In this document: positions 30,569 through 39,455 of the stretch, piece by piece
Layout of the letters: each line of letters opens with the position of its first letter
Numbering within the stretch: the first letter of the stretch is position 1
Translations under genes and position numbers: made by a program
From: Bosea sp. 29B
Lineage (GTDB): Bacteria; Pseudomonadota; Alphaproteobacteria; Rhizobiales; Beijerinckiaceae
NCBI RefSeq assembly: GCF_902506165.1
Contig: NZ_LR733817.1
Span: 2,387,408-2,451,407 of the forward strand
DNA: 64,000 nt
Reading direction: 5' to 3'
Notes under the pieces: model-generated
Seen by the model: the letters and a program-made list of their open reading frames with translations, nothing else
What the model was told of the DNA's origin: nothing
The model's database searches: none

Positions 30569-30601
30569 TCCATTATGTTGGAATTAATCTTGCATAATGG
30601 A
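30569..30601 (+). promoter_or_regulatory. Inverted repeat upstream of the GNAT gene
   Basis: Perfect 9-base arms TCCATTATG and CATAATGGA with a 15-base spacer, 36 bases before the GNAT start. Symmetry and location fit an operator; a stem-loop in the leader RNA is the alternative. Confidence 0.45.
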
Positions 30602-30636
30602 TTGTGCCGCTGATTGGCGGTGCGAGGAGAGGGATC

Positions 30637-31170
30637 ATGACGGTGCCGGACATGATGATCATCGAGCAGTTCGATGGGGATGCAACGCAGGCCGCTGTGC
30701 CGGCCTTGGCGGAGATCCTGCGCGATTCCGTGGCGAACGGCGCCTCGGTTGGCTTCATGGACTGGAACACATCTGCCGATTTCGAGAGCTTCTGGCGTGG
30801 CATTGCGGTGGAGGTCGCCGCTGGCCGCATCCAGCTCTTCGTTGCGCGTGACGGCAGCGGCATCGTCGGCACGGCCCAGCTTCACCCGGTCGGGAAGCCC
30901 AACCAGCCGCATCGCGCCGAGATCGCCAAGGTGCTGGTGCATTCGCGGGCGCGTCGCCGCGGCATCGGCGAGGCGCTGATGCTGGCGGCGGAGGCCACCG
31001 CGCTGGCGCTTGGGCGCGACCTGCTGGTGCTTGATACCGACGAGGCCGGAGCCGCACGCCGGCTTTACAACCGGCTGGGCTGGACGGAGGTCGGCACCAT
31101 CCCGCGCTATGCGTTGATGCCTGATGGGCGCGATTGCGGCTCGACCTTCTTCTACAAACAGTTGGGCTAA
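30637..31170 (+). CDS. GNAT family N-acetyltransferase
   Basis: A 177-residue acyl-CoA transferase. The pyrophosphate-binding motif is VLVHSRARRRGIGEALMLAAE and the C-terminal strand carries ARRLYNRLGWTEVGTIP. Acceptor unknown; an antibiotic or small amine substrate is common in this branch. AGGAGAGG lies just upstream of the chosen ATG. Its stop overlaps the stop of the convergent MarR gene by four bases. Confidence 0.87.
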   Translation: MTVPDMMIIEQFDGDATQAAVPALAEILRDSVANGASVGFMDWNTSADFESFWRGIAVEVAAGRIQLFVARDGSGIVGTAQLHPVGKPNQPHRAEIAKVLVHSRARRRGIGEALMLAAEATALALGRDLLVLDTDEAGAARRLYNRLGWTEVGTIPRYALMPDGRDCGSTFFYKQLG

Positions 31171-31610
31171 CCGAGCTCGGCGCTGCGCGACAATAATCCG
31201 ACGATCCGGCGCAAGCCTGACAGCAGCACTTCGCGTTCTGCTTCGGAAAAACCGGCCAAAGCGCGCGTATTGACGCCCTTGGCCGCCGCAAGGGCCGGCG
31301 CCTGCAGCGCCCGTGCTCGCGCAGTGAGCTGGATGCGGCGGGCGCGGGCATCGGCCTGATCGGGGCGGCGCTCGATCAACCCGTCGCGCTCCATTCGGGC
31401 GAGCGTTGCCGCCATGGTCGCCTGCTCGACATCGAGCCGGCCGACCAGGTCCTTCTGCGTCAACCTGTCCTCGCGCCAGAGCTCGAGCAGCACCATGAAC
31501 TGCGCCGGCGCGAGGCCGAGCGGGCGCACCGCCTCGGCGAGCTCGCGCGCGAACAGGCGGGCGACATGATTGGCGAGATAGCCGGCGGAGCTGGTCTTGA
31601 AGCTGGTCAT
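31167..31610 (-). CDS. MarR family regulator
   Basis: A 147-residue winged-helix repressor: TQKDLVGRLDVEQATMAATLARMERDGLIERRPDQADARARRI is the helix-turn-helix and wing. It is divergent from the DUF1772 gene across 84 bases with two identical palindromes, so it probably represses itself and that gene in response to a phenolic or other small ligand. Confidence 0.9.
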   Translation of the reverse strand: MTSFKTSSAGYLANHVARLFARELAEAVRPLGLAPAQFMVLLELWREDRLTQKDLVGRLDVEQATMAATLARMERDGLIERRPDQADARARRIQLTARARALQAPALAAAKGVNTRALAGFSEAEREVLLSGLRRIVGLLSRSAELG

Positions 31611-31643
31611 GCAGGGCTCGATCCGGAAAGCTTGCAGTTGAAC

Positions 31644-31675
31644 AGCATGCTATGCAATAATATATAGCATGCTAT
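31644..31675. promoter_or_regulatory. Twin palindromic MarR-type operators
   Basis: The 8-base palindrome AGCATGCT occurs at 31644-31651 and 31666-31673, each followed by AT. The repeat distance is 22 bases, two helical turns, so two dimers could bind on one face. It lies between the divergent MarR and DUF1772 genes. An AT-rich TATATA between the copies may be the -10 region. Confidence 0.7.
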
Positions 31676-31694
31676 TCATTTCGAGGAGATGGCC

Positions 31695-32198
31695 ATGCCT
31701 GACTCCAGTCTCGATGCGACCGCGCAGAAAAGCGGTGCTTCCGCCACGGGCCTCGTCGCGCTGATCCTGGCGACGCTGTTCGCTGGCGCGGCGATCTACA
31801 TCCTCATCGCCGAGCAGCCGGCGCGGCTCGCGCTCACCGATGCTCCGCTGCTGCTGCACTGGCAGGAAAGCTACCCGCGCGCGGCGCGGATGCAGGCCGG
31901 GCTCGCGGTGCTGGCGAGCCTTGCAGGCGCGCTCGCCTTCTGGCGGATGCGGAACCCGCTCTGGCTGGTCGGCTCGGCGCTGATATTCGCCAACCTGCCG
32001 TTCACGCTGATCGTGATCGCGCCGGTGAACAATGCACTGCTAGTACTCGGAGCCGAGCAGGCGGGAGCGGCGAGCCGGGCATTGATCGAGCGCTGGGGAT
32101 CGCTCCACGCCGTGCGTGCCGGACTATCGGTGCTGGCGACCGCCGCTTTCGCGCTGGCGATCGCCCGCGGCAAGCCTCATTCCGCGCTGCGGAAATAG
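31695..32198 (+). CDS. DUF1772 membrane protein
   Basis: A 167-residue protein with four transmembrane helices of the DUF1772 type, ending in a short basic tail. Family members in actinobacteria and proteobacteria are often MarR-controlled and of unknown function. GAGGAG lies seven bases before the ATG at 31695; an ATG at 31689 would abut it and is less likely. Confidence 0.8.
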   Translation: MPDSSLDATAQKSGASATGLVALILATLFAGAAIYILIAEQPARLALTDAPLLLHWQESYPRAARMQAGLAVLASLAGALAFWRMRNPLWLVGSALIFANLPFTLIVIAPVNNALLVLGAEQAGAASRALIERWGSLHAVRAGLSVLATAAFALAIARGKPHSALRK

Positions 32199-32419
32199 GG
32201 CTCGACCGCGCCTTTGAGCTTCACCGTCATCGGGTTGCCGTGGCGGTCCTTGGCATTGCCGGCGGTGAGGCGGACCCAGCCCTCGCTGATGCAGTATTCC
32301 TCGACATTGGTCTTCTCGACGCCCTTGAAGCGGACGCCGATATCCCGTGCCAGCAGCTCTTCGTTGTAGAAGGGGCTGTTGGGGTTGGAGGACAGCCGGT
32401 CGGGAAGGGTGTCGGTCAT
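32177..32419 (-). CDS. DUF3297 small protein
   Basis: An 80-residue protein with the DUF3297 pattern: LSSNPNSPFYNEELLARDIGVRFKG and GNPMTVKLKGAVEPYF. Conserved in proteobacteria, function unknown. Its 3' end overlaps the convergent DUF1772 gene by 22 bases. Confidence 0.85.
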   Translation of the reverse strand: MTDTLPDRLSSNPNSPFYNEELLARDIGVRFKGVEKTNVEEYCISEGWVRLTAGNAKDRHGNPMTVKLKGAVEPYFRSAE

Positions 32420-32505
32420 GGCGCTACTCGTCTGCAGAGGTGATTTGCCGGACAGGTAGCAGGCCATGGCGCGTTCGGCAAAAGTGCAAGGCGGACCGCG
32501 AATGC

Positions 32506-32541
32506 AGAACGGCCGGCCTGAAGGTAAAGGCCGGCCGTTCT
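32506..32541. terminator. Strong hairpin downstream of fpr
   Basis: A perfect 14-base-pair stem (AGAACGGCCGGCCT / AGGCCGGCCGTTCT) with an 8-base loop, 19 bases beyond the stop of the fpr gene on the minus strand. There is no U-run, but the stem is strong enough to stop or protect the transcript. Confidence 0.6.
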
Positions 32542-32560
32542 GAATGATCTATGCCGGATC

Positions 32561-33334
32561 TCAGCGTTCGGCGAAGGCCTTCTCGATGACGTAGTCGCCG
32601 GCCTCGCCGTGATTGCCTTCCTCGAGGCCGCGCTCCTCGAAGATCTGCTTGAGGTCGACCAGCATCTGCGGGCTGCCGCAGAGCATGAAGCGGTCGCCGG
32701 CCGGATCGAACGGGCCCAGGCCGGTATCGCTGAAGAGCTGGCCGGAGGTGATGAGGTCGGTGATGCGGCCGCGGTTCCGGAAGGGCTCGCGCGTCACGGT
32801 CGGGTAGTAGATCAGCTGCTCGCGGATCATCTCGCCCAAAAACTCGTCGTTCGGCAGTTCCTTCTGGATGCGCTCGCCATAGGCGAGTTCCGAGACCTGG
32901 CGGCAGCCATGCATGAGCACGACCTTCTCGTAGCGCTCGTAGGTCTCGGGATCGCGGATCAGCGACAGGAACGGTGCGAGGCCCGTGCCGGTGCCGAGCA
33001 GGAACAGCCGCTTGCCGTCCTTGAGGTTGTCGAGCACCAGCGTGCCCGTCGCCTTCTTGCCGATGATGATGGGGTCGCCGACCTGCAGGTTCTGCAGGCG
33101 TGAGGTCAGCGGGCCATCCGGCACCTTGATCGAGAAGAACTCGAGGTTCTCGTCGTAATTGGTGCTGGCGACGCTGTAGGCGCGCAGCAGCGGCTTCTCG
33201 CCGACCTTGAGCCCAATCATCGTGAACTGGCCGTTCTTGAAGCGGAAGGTCGTGTCGCGGGTCGTCGTGAAGCTGAAGAGCGTATCGGTCCAGTGATGGA
33301 CGGAGAGGACGCGCTCCTCGTAGAAATTGCTCAT
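32561..33334 (-). CDS. fpr: Ferredoxin--NADP+ reductase
   Basis: A 257-residue FAD enzyme exchanging electrons between NADPH and ferredoxin or flavodoxin. FAD site RAYSVAST, NADP site LGTGTGLAPFLSL and the CGSPQM loop; C terminus ends AFAER. It follows the 7Fe ferredoxin gene on the same strand with a 60-base gap, and the two are natural redox partners. Confidence 0.95.
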   Translation of the reverse strand: MSNFYEERVLSVHHWTDTLFSFTTTRDTTFRFKNGQFTMIGLKVGEKPLLRAYSVASTNYDENLEFFSIKVPDGPLTSRLQNLQVGDPIIIGKKATGTLVLDNLKDGKRLFLLGTGTGLAPFLSLIRDPETYERYEKVVLMHGCRQVSELAYGERIQKELPNDEFLGEMIREQLIYYPTVTREPFRNRGRITDLITSGQLFSDTGLGPFDPAGDRFMLCGSPQMLVDLKQIFEERGLEEGNHGEAGDYVIEKAFAER

Positions 33335-33394
33335 CTCGTCGATCCTCAGATAGTCTAGCGATTTAGCAGATTATCGGATACAGGCCACCCAATA

Positions 33395-33724
33395 TCATAC
33401 TGCTGGGCGTTCGGAAAGCAGGTCGATCTTGTCCGGTATTCCCTTCCAGTCGTCGGCATCAGCCGGCGGCTCGCTCTTCTGCGTGATGTTCGGCCAGAGC
33501 GGCGCCAGCCGGGCATTCAAGGTCAGCCATTGCTCGGCTCCGTCGGCGCTGTCGGCGACGATCGCCTCGGCCGGGCATTCCGGCTCGCAGACGCCGCAGT
33601 CGATGCATTCGTCCGGGTGGATGACGAGCATGTTCTCGCCCTCATAGAAGCAGTCGACCGGACAGACCTCGACGCAATCCATGTACTTGCAACGGATGCA
33701 GGCGCTGGTGACGGCGTAAGGCAT
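33395..33724 (-). CDS. fdxA: 7Fe ferredoxin FdxA
   Basis: A 109-residue ferredoxin carrying one 3Fe-4S and one 4Fe-4S cluster: [18 protein letters not shown] and [16 protein letters not shown]. Long C-terminal extension typical of the FdxA family. Starts at 33724; the frame is open to 33784 but without a ferredoxin-like extension. It probably receives electrons from the adjacent Fpr. Confidence 0.95.
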   Translation of the reverse strand: MPYAVTSACIRCKYMDCVEVCPVDCFYEGENMLVIHPDECIDCGVCEPECPAEAIVADSADGAEQWLTLNARLAPLWPNITQKSEPPADADDWKGIPDKIDLLSERPAV

Positions 33725-33772
33725 GCGCGATCCTTGCTGCTTGACAGCCGGGGCCGGACGGGGCAGAAATTC

Positions 33773-33789
33773 ATTCGTATACAAACAAT
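33773..33789 (+). promoter_or_regulatory. GTATAC palindrome upstream of the enamidase-like gene
   Basis: The sequence ATTCGTATACAAACAAT holds TTCGTATACAAA, a near-perfect dyad around GTATAC. The same 17-base pattern recurs before nicA at 35291. GntR-type regulators often bind dyads of this form. No GntR gene is in the window, so the regulator is not identified. Confidence 0.55.
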
Positions 33790-33876
33790 ATGTCGCGCCC
33801 CACCGTGCTTGTCAACCGGGCTCGTGGCGATGAGGATGGCGGCGGATTTCTGGCAACGGACGACAGGGCGGATACG

Positions 33877-35073
33877 ATGGCTGAACAGCAGGCGACGACG
33901 GTCAGCAGCACCCACAAGCTGGTGGTGAAGAATATCGGCCTGATGCTCTCCGGCGACATCGAGCGTCCGATCCTCGAAGCCGATACGCTCATTGCCATCG
34001 GCGGCCGGATCGCCGCGGTCGGTCGCTTCAAGGATCTCGATACAGAGGGGGCAGACACCGTCATCGACGCCAACGGCACCGTGCTCTCGCCCGGGCTGAT
34101 CGACAGCCATGTCCACCCGGTCGCCGGCGACTGGACGCCGCGTCAGAACCAGCTCGGCTGGATCGATTCAACCATGCACGGCGGCGTCACCACCATGATC
34201 TCGGCCGGCGAGGTGCATACGCCCGGCCGACCCAAGGACATCGTTGGCCTGAAAGCCATGGCGATCTACGCGCAGCGCGCCTTCACCGCCTTCCGCCCCG
34301 GCGGCGTCAAGGTCCATGCCGGCGCGCCGGTGATCGAGCCCGGCATGGTCGAGCAGGACTTCAAGGACCTGGCCGATGCCGGCGTGAAGCTGCTCGGCGA
34401 GGTCGGGCTAGGCGGCGTCAAGGACGGCGCGCGCGCCAGGGAGATGGTGGCCTGGGCCCGCAAATACGGCATCCAGTCGACGATCCACACCGGCGGCCCC
34501 TCGATCCCCGGCTCCGGACTGATCGGTGCCGACGTCGTGCTGGAAGCCGATACCGACGTGGTCGGCCACATCAATGGCGGCCATACCGCTTTGCCGGACA
34601 AGGAGATCCGCTGCATCTGCGAGGGCTGCAAGCGCGGCCTCGAACTGGTCCATAACGGTAATGAGCGCGCCGCGCTCTATACGCTGCGTGTCGCTCGCGA
34701 AATGGGCGATCTCAAGCGTGTCATTCTCGGCACCGACGGGCCGGCCGGTTCCGGCGTGCAGCCGCTCGGCATTGTCCGCATGGTTTCAATGCTGTCCTCG
34801 CTCGGCGATGTCCCGGCCGAAGTCGCGTTCTGCTTCGCTACCGGCAACACCGCCCGGATGCGCAGCCTCGATTGCGGGCTGATCGAAGTCGGCCGCACTG
34901 CCGATTTCGTCTTCATGGACAAGGCCCAGCACTCGGCCGGCAGGAACTTCCTCGATTCGATCCAGCTCGGCGACCTGCCTGGCATCGGCATGATCGTGAT
35001 CGACGGCATCGTCCGCAGCGGCATCAGCCGCAACACCCCGCCGGCGGAGAAGATCCCGTCGGTGGGGCACTGA
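33877..35073 (+). CDS. Enamidase-like amidohydrolase
   Basis: A 398-residue metal-dependent amidohydrolase. LSPGLIDSHVHPVAGDW holds the HxH metal pair; other likely ligands are in IHTGGPS, VGHINGGHTALP and the Asp of LGTDGPAGSG. This pattern resembles Eubacterium barkeri enamidase, which opens 1,4,5,6-tetrahydro-6-oxonicotinate to 2-formylglutarate and ammonia. The NicA/NicB-like genes next door support a role in nicotinate breakdown. The start at 33877 is preceded by AGGGCGG; an upstream frame to 33790 is not family-like. Confidence 0.8.
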   Translation: MAEQQATTVSSTHKLVVKNIGLMLSGDIERPILEADTLIAIGGRIAAVGRFKDLDTEGADTVIDANGTVLSPGLIDSHVHPVAGDWTPRQNQLGWIDSTMHGGVTTMISAGEVHTPGRPKDIVGLKAMAIYAQRAFTAFRPGGVKVHAGAPVIEPGMVEQDFKDLADAGVKLLGEVGLGGVKDGARAREMVAWARKYGIQSTIHTGGPSIPGSGLIGADVVLEADTDVVGHINGGHTALPDKEIRCICEGCKRGLELVHNGNERAALYTLRVAREMGDLKRVILGTDGPAGSGVQPLGIVRMVSMLSSLGDVPAEVAFCFATGNTARMRSLDCGLIEVGRTADFVFMDKAQHSAGRNFLDSIQLGDLPGIGMIVIDGIVRSGISRNTPPAEKIPSVGH

Positions 35074-35096
35074 GCGGCCGTTCGCAGGCTCCACGG

Positions 35097-35238
35097 TCAT
35101 TCCGGGGCGCCGCGTCGCGGCGAACCCGGAACCCATGAACACGACGTTCCGACGTAGCACTCGGCGCTCTCAGGGGCCTTATGGACCGGCGGCATGGTCA
35201 TGGGTTCCGGGCTCAGGCCTTCGGCCTGCCCCGGAAAG
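35097..35238. repeat. Palindromic intergenic repeat
   Basis: A long imperfect inverted repeat bounded by TTCCGGGGC and GCCCCGGAA, with inner arms AACCCGGAACCCATGA and CATGGGTTCCGGG. The pattern (CCGGGGCGC...CGAACCCGGA...) matches a repeat family common in Bradyrhizobium-like genomes. It separates the enamidase gene from nicA. Confidence 0.75.
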
Positions 35239-35290
35239 ACAGTGCGCGGTAAATCCCGCTTGCGGCGCGCTTCGATTTGTCATTATTCTC

Positions 35291-35306
35291 ATTCGTATAC
35301 GAACGA
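35291..35306 (+). promoter_or_regulatory. GTATAC palindrome upstream of nicA
   Basis: ATTCGTATACGAACGA includes the perfect 12-base palindrome TTCGTATACGAA, 59 bases before the nicA start. Near-identical to the site before the enamidase-like gene, so both are probably controlled by one regulator. Confidence 0.6.
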
Positions 35307-35364
35307 TCTCGGTGGCCGTGACGATCAGGACGATCAGGCGCGCCTCGCCCCGCTCGGGCGAGCC

Positions 35365-35856
35365 ATGAGGGCGACGCAGCGCTTCACGCTTCGCGTCAAC
35401 GGCGCGAGCCATGAGGTCGAGGGCGAAGCCCGGACGCCGCTGCTGTTCTTCCTGCGCAACGACCTCTGCCTCAACAGTCCGAAATTCGGCTGCGGCCTTG
35501 GCGAATGTGGCGCCTGCACGGTGCTGATCGACGGTCAGGCGGCGCGCGCCTGTGCCCTGCCGGTCAGGTTGGCGGCGGAGCGCGAGATCGTCACGCTCGA
35601 AGGGCTCGGCAGCGTGGAAGCGCCGCACCTAATCCAGCAGGCCTTCATCGATGCGCAGGCGGCGCAATGCGGCTATTGCATCGCCGGCATGGTGATGACG
35701 GCGAAAGCCTTCCTCGACGTGCAGCCCAATCCGAGCGAGGCGGAGGTGCGCGAGGCACTGCGCCATAATCTCTGTCGCTGCGGCACCCATGTCGAGATCG
35801 TCAGGGCGGTGATGCTCGCCGCCGAGCACAGCCGGCAGGATGCGGCGGCGTCATGA
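35365..35856 (+). CDS. nicA: NicA-type 2Fe-2S subunit of molybdenum hydroxylase
   Basis: A 163-residue protein with two 2Fe-2S clusters, as in the small subunit of xanthine-dehydrogenase-family enzymes. The plant-type cluster uses GCGLGECGACTVLIDGQAARAC and the C-terminal cluster CGYC and CRCG. Its stop overlaps the start of the large subunit (ATGA). Similar in length and layout to Pseudomonas putida NicA, the small subunit of nicotinate hydroxylase. The substrate is inferred from the neighbours. Confidence 0.85.
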   Translation: MRATQRFTLRVNGASHEVEGEARTPLLFFLRNDLCLNSPKFGCGLGECGACTVLIDGQAARACALPVRLAAEREIVTLEGLGSVEAPHLIQQAFIDAQAAQCGYCIAGMVMTAKAFLDVQPNPSEAEVREALRHNLCRCGTHVEIVRAVMLAAEHSRQDAAAS

Positions 35857-38800
35857 GCGAACCCATCTCCCGCAAGGCGCTGTTGAAGCGCGCCGGCGTG
35901 ATCGGCGTTGTGGCGCCGCGCAAGGGCGCAGCCGCGGACGCCGCGCCGGAGGACGGGCTTGACCTGCATGTCTGCCTGACGGCGGAAGGCCGCGTCCTCG
36001 CTTTCAACGGCCATGTCGACCTCGGTACCGGCATCCGCACGGCGCTGGCCCAGATGGTGGCGGAGGAGCTCGATTTCCCGCTTGCGGCCGTCGAGATGGT
36101 GCTCGGCGACACCACCGCGACGCCCGATCAGGGCCCGACCATCGCCAGCGAGACGATCCAGGTCACCTCGGTCGCGATACGGATCGCGGCGACCCAGATT
36201 CGCGCCAGATTGATCACGCTCGCGGCTGCTGCGCTCAGTTGCGGCGAGGACGAGATCGCGCTGAGCGAGGGCGTGATCTCGCGCAAGGGTGAGACGGTCC
36301 CCGCCATCGCGCTCGATGCGCTGCTCGCCAATGAGCGCATCCTGCTGCCGCTGGCCGAGAGCGCTGAGTTCAAGCAGGTCGACCAGCACAAGCTGGTCGG
36401 CCGCTCGGTCGCCCGCGTCGACATCCCCGCCAAGGTCACCGGCAGCTTCGCTTACGTCCATGACGTCCGCGTCGCCGGCATGCTGCATGGCCGGGTGGTG
36501 CGCCCGCCCTATGCCGGCATGGATGCCGGCGATTTCGTCGGCTGGAGCCTGATCTCGGTCGATCGCGACTCGATTGCCGACGTGCCCGGCATCCGCGCCG
36601 TGGTGGTCGAGGGCGATTTCATTGGTATCGTCGCCGAGCGCGAGGAGCAGGCGGCGGAAGCGGCGCTGAAGCTGAAGGCGCAATGGCGCGACTTCACCCC
36701 GCCCGACCTCTCCGATCTCGGCCAGGCGCTGCGCGCCCATCCCTCGACGCCGCGCCTGCTCGCCGAGGAGGGCGATGTCGAGACGGCGCTGGAGGGCCTC
36801 GAGACCCGGCTCGACCGATCTTACGTCTGGCCCTACCACATGCACGGCTCGATCGGCCCGTCCTGTGCCGTCGCCGATGTGCGCGAGGGCGGGATCACTG
36901 TCTGGACCGGCAGCCAGAACCCCTATCCGCTGCAGAACGACCTTGCCGTGCTCACCGGCCTGCCGAAGGAGCGGATCGACGTCATCCGCTTCGAGGCCGC
37001 CGGCTGCTATGGCCGCAACTGCGCCGACGACGTCGTCGCCGATGCGGTGCTGCTGTCGCGGGCGGTCGGCGCTCCGGTGCGGGTCCAGCTCACTCGCGAG
37101 CAGGAGCATCTCTGGGAGCCGAAGGGCGCGGCCCAGCTGATCGACATCAAGGGCGGGCTCGGCCCCGGCGGCTCGCTGAAAGCCTACGACTTCCACACCT
37201 GGTACCCGTCCAATGCCGCGCCGACCCTGGCGCTGCTGCTGACCGGGCGGATCCCGAACCAGCCGGCGACGCTGCGGATGGGCGATCGCACGGCGGTGCC
37301 GTCCTACAACTACGAGAACATGCGGCTGACGGCTTATGACATGCCGCCGATCATTAGGGCGTCCTGGCTGCGCGGCGTCTCGGCCATGCCGAACGTCTTC
37401 GCCCATGAGAGCTATATCGACGAGCTCGCGCATGAGGCCGGCGTCGACCCCGTCGACTTCCGCCTGCGCCACATCAATGACGAGCGCGCCGCCGAGCTGA
37501 CGCGGGCGACGGCCGAGCGGGCGAACTGGCAGCCGCATGTCGGCCCGCGCATGCAAGCCGACGGCGAGGTGCTGCGCGGGCGCGGCTTCGCCCAGGCGCG
37601 CTATGTCCATGGCAGCTGGCCGGGAGTCGGCGCCGCCTGGGCCGCCTGGGTCGCCGATGTCGCGGTCAATCGGACGACCGGCGAGGTCACGGTCAATCGC
37701 GTCACCGTCGGCCAGGACACCGGCATGATGGTCAACCCCGCCGGGGTGACGCACCAGATCCACGGCAATGTCTTGCAATCGACCAGCCGGGTGCTGCGCG
37801 AGGAGGTGACGTTCTCGCAGACCACGGCCGTCGCCAGCCGCGACTGGGGCTCCTATCCGGTGCTGACCTTCCCGGAGCTGCCGGCGATCGACGTCATGCT
37901 GATGGACCGGCAGCATCTGCCGCCGATGGGCGCGGGCGAGTCGGCCTCGGTCCCGAGCGCGGCGGCGATCGTCAACGCGGTCTATGATGCGACCGGGGTG
38001 CGCTTTCGCGAGTTGCCGCTGACGCCGGAGCGCGTGCTCGCCGGCCTCAACGGCTCGATGCTGCTGAAAGCCCCGCCGCGCGAGCCGGCAAAACGCCAGC
38101 CCTGGTGGAGCAAGCTCGGCGCCGCGGTCGCGGGAGCAGCGACCTTCGCCGCGGTCTCGCTCGCCTTCGCCCCGTCGATCGCCCCGATCGCCCGGCCGGA
38201 CCCTTCGACCTGGTCGGCGGCGACGATCGAGCGCGGCCGCCAGCTCGCGGCGCTCGGCGCCTGCGCCGTCTGCCATACCGGCAAGGACGGCGTGCCTTAT
38301 GCTGGCGGCTTCGCACTGCCGACGCCCTTCGGCACGGTGATGACCACCAACATCACGCCCGATGTCGAGACCGGCATCGGCACCTGGTCCTATGCCGCCT
38401 TCGAGCGGGCGATGCGCGCCGGCCTGCATCGCGACGGCCGCCAGCTCTATCCGGCCTTCCCCTATCCGAGCTTCGCGAAAGCGAGCGAGGCCGATCTGCA
38501 GGCGCTCTACGCCTTCCTGATGTCGCAGCCGGCGGTGCGGCAGGAGAACGAGCCGAGCAAGCTCACCTTTCCCTTCAACCTGCGCCCATTGCTGGCCGGC
38601 TGGAACCTGCTGTTCAATCGCGGCGGCGAGCTGAAATCCGATCCCGCCCGCTCCGCCGAATGGAATCGCGGGCGCTATCTCGTCGACGGCCTCGGCCATT
38701 GCGGCGCCTGTCACACGCCGCGCAACGCGCTCGGTGCCGAGAAGGGCGGCAGCGCCTATCTCGCTGGCGGCGAAGCCGAGGGCTGGGTGGCGCCGGCGCT

Positions 38801-39377
38801 GACAAAGCTCTCGGCCGGGCCGATCCCGTGGAGCGAAGCCGAACTCTACGCCTATCTGAAAACCGGCACCTCGCAGCAGCACGGCGCAGCCTCGGGCCCG
38901 ATGGCGCCTGTCATCGCCGAGCTGAAAGAGCTGCCCGACGCCGATATCCGAGCGATGGCGACCTATCTGGCTTCCTTGAACGAACCTCTACCCGCAGCCG
39001 AAGCCGAAGCGCTGGCGGCGCGGATCGAGCAGCAGACGGCGCGGGTCAACAATCCCGCGACCTCGCCGGTTGCGCGCCTCTATGACGGCGCCTGCGCCGC
39101 CTGCCACGAGACCGGCCGCGCCGCGCCTCTGCTCAATGCCGGCCCGATGCTGGGCCTCTCATCCAAGCTGCATGCCGCGACGCCGACCAACCTCGTCAAC
39201 ATGCTGCTCGAAGGCGGCCAGCACGGCATCGGCTCGATGCCGTCCTTCGCGACCGCGCTCGACGATCGGCAGCTTGCCGAGTTGGCGGCCTATCTGCGCG
39301 GGCGCTTTGCGCCGGAGAAGCCGGCCTGGAGCGATGTCGAGGGTACGATTGCCCGGGCACGCAAGGCGGCGCACTGA
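35853..39377 (+). CDS. nicB: NicB-type molybdopterin hydroxylase fused to three c-type haem domains
   Basis: A 1174-residue protein with two parts. Residues about 1-740 are the molybdopterin-binding domain of the xanthine-dehydrogenase/isoquinoline-oxidoreductase type, with GHVDLGTGIRTALAQMVAEELDF, a heavily substituted Moco site and the likely catalytic Glu696 in MGAGESAS. A hydrophobic segment (about 756-778) follows. Three c-type haem motifs then lie at CAVCH 804-808, CGACH 950-954 and CAACH 1081-1085. This matches the unusual P. putida NicB architecture, where electrons leave through fused cytochrome c instead of FAD. The enzyme hydroxylates a ring nitrogen compound, most likely nicotinate. 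If exported for haem loading, the Moco part would have to cross too; no signal peptide is obvious. Confidence 0.85.
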   Translation: MSEPISRKALLKRAGVIGVVAPRKGAAADAAPEDGLDLHVCLTAEGRVLAFNGHVDLGTGIRTALAQMVAEELDFPLAAVEMVLGDTTATPDQGPTIASETIQVTSVAIRIAATQIRARLITLAAAALSCGEDEIALSEGVISRKGETVPAIALDALLANERILLPLAESAEFKQVDQHKLVGRSVARVDIPAKVTGSFAYVHDVRVAGMLHGRVVRPPYAGMDAGDFVGWSLISVDRDSIADVPGIRAVVVEGDFIGIVAEREEQAAEAALKLKAQWRDFTPPDLSDLGQALRAHPSTPRLLAEEGDVETALEGLETRLDRSYVWPYHMHGSIGPSCAVADVREGGITVWTGSQNPYPLQNDLAVLTGLPKERIDVIRFEAAGCYGRNCADDVVADAVLLSRAVGAPVRVQLTREQEHLWEPKGAAQLIDIKGGLGPGGSLKAYDFHTWYPSNAAPTLALLLTGRIPNQPATLRMGDRTAVPSYNYENMRLTAYDMPPIIRASWLRGVSAMPNVFAHESYIDELAHEAGVDPVDFRLRHINDERAAELTRATAERANWQPHVGPRMQADGEVLRGRGFAQARYVHGSWPGVGAAWAAWVADVAVNRTTGEVTVNRVTVGQDTGMMVNPAGVTHQIHGNVLQSTSRVLREEVTFSQTTAVASRDWGSYPVLTFPELPAIDVMLMDRQHLPPMGAGESASVPSAAAIVNAVYDATGVRFRELPLTPERVLAGLNGSMLLKAPPREPAKRQPWWSKLGAAVAGAATFAAVSLAFAPSIAPIARPDPSTWSAATIERGRQLAALGACAVCHTGKDGVPYAGGFALPTPFGTVMTTNITPDVETGIGTWSYAAFERAMRAGLHRDGRQLYPAFPYPSFAKASEADLQALYAFLMSQPAVRQENEPSKLTFPFNLRPLLAGWNLLFNRGGELKSDPARSAEWNRGRYLVDGLGHCGACHTPRNALGAEKGGSAYLAGGEAEGWVAPALTKLSAGPIPWSEAELYAYLKTGTSQQHGAASGPMAPVIAELKELPDADIRAMATYLASLNEPLPAAEAEALAARIEQQTARVNNPATSPVARLYDGACAACHETGRAAPLLNAGPMLGLSSKLHAATPTNLVNMLLEGGQHGIGSMPSFATALDDRQLAELAAYLRGRFAPEKPAWSDVEGTIARARKAAH

Positions 39378-39455
39378 GCGCGCAGGTTCGGGCCACTCTT
39401 GCGATTCCGGACGGCGGAAACCGGGCCCGCTGGTCGAGCGAGCCCGGCCGATCGT

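Noticed and set aside
35673..38882. 1069-codon open frame on the minus strand opposite nicB
   Set aside because: It is an antisense shadow of the high-GC coding strand; translation is Arg/Ala/Gly-rich with no domain, while the plus strand shows clear Moco and haem motifs.
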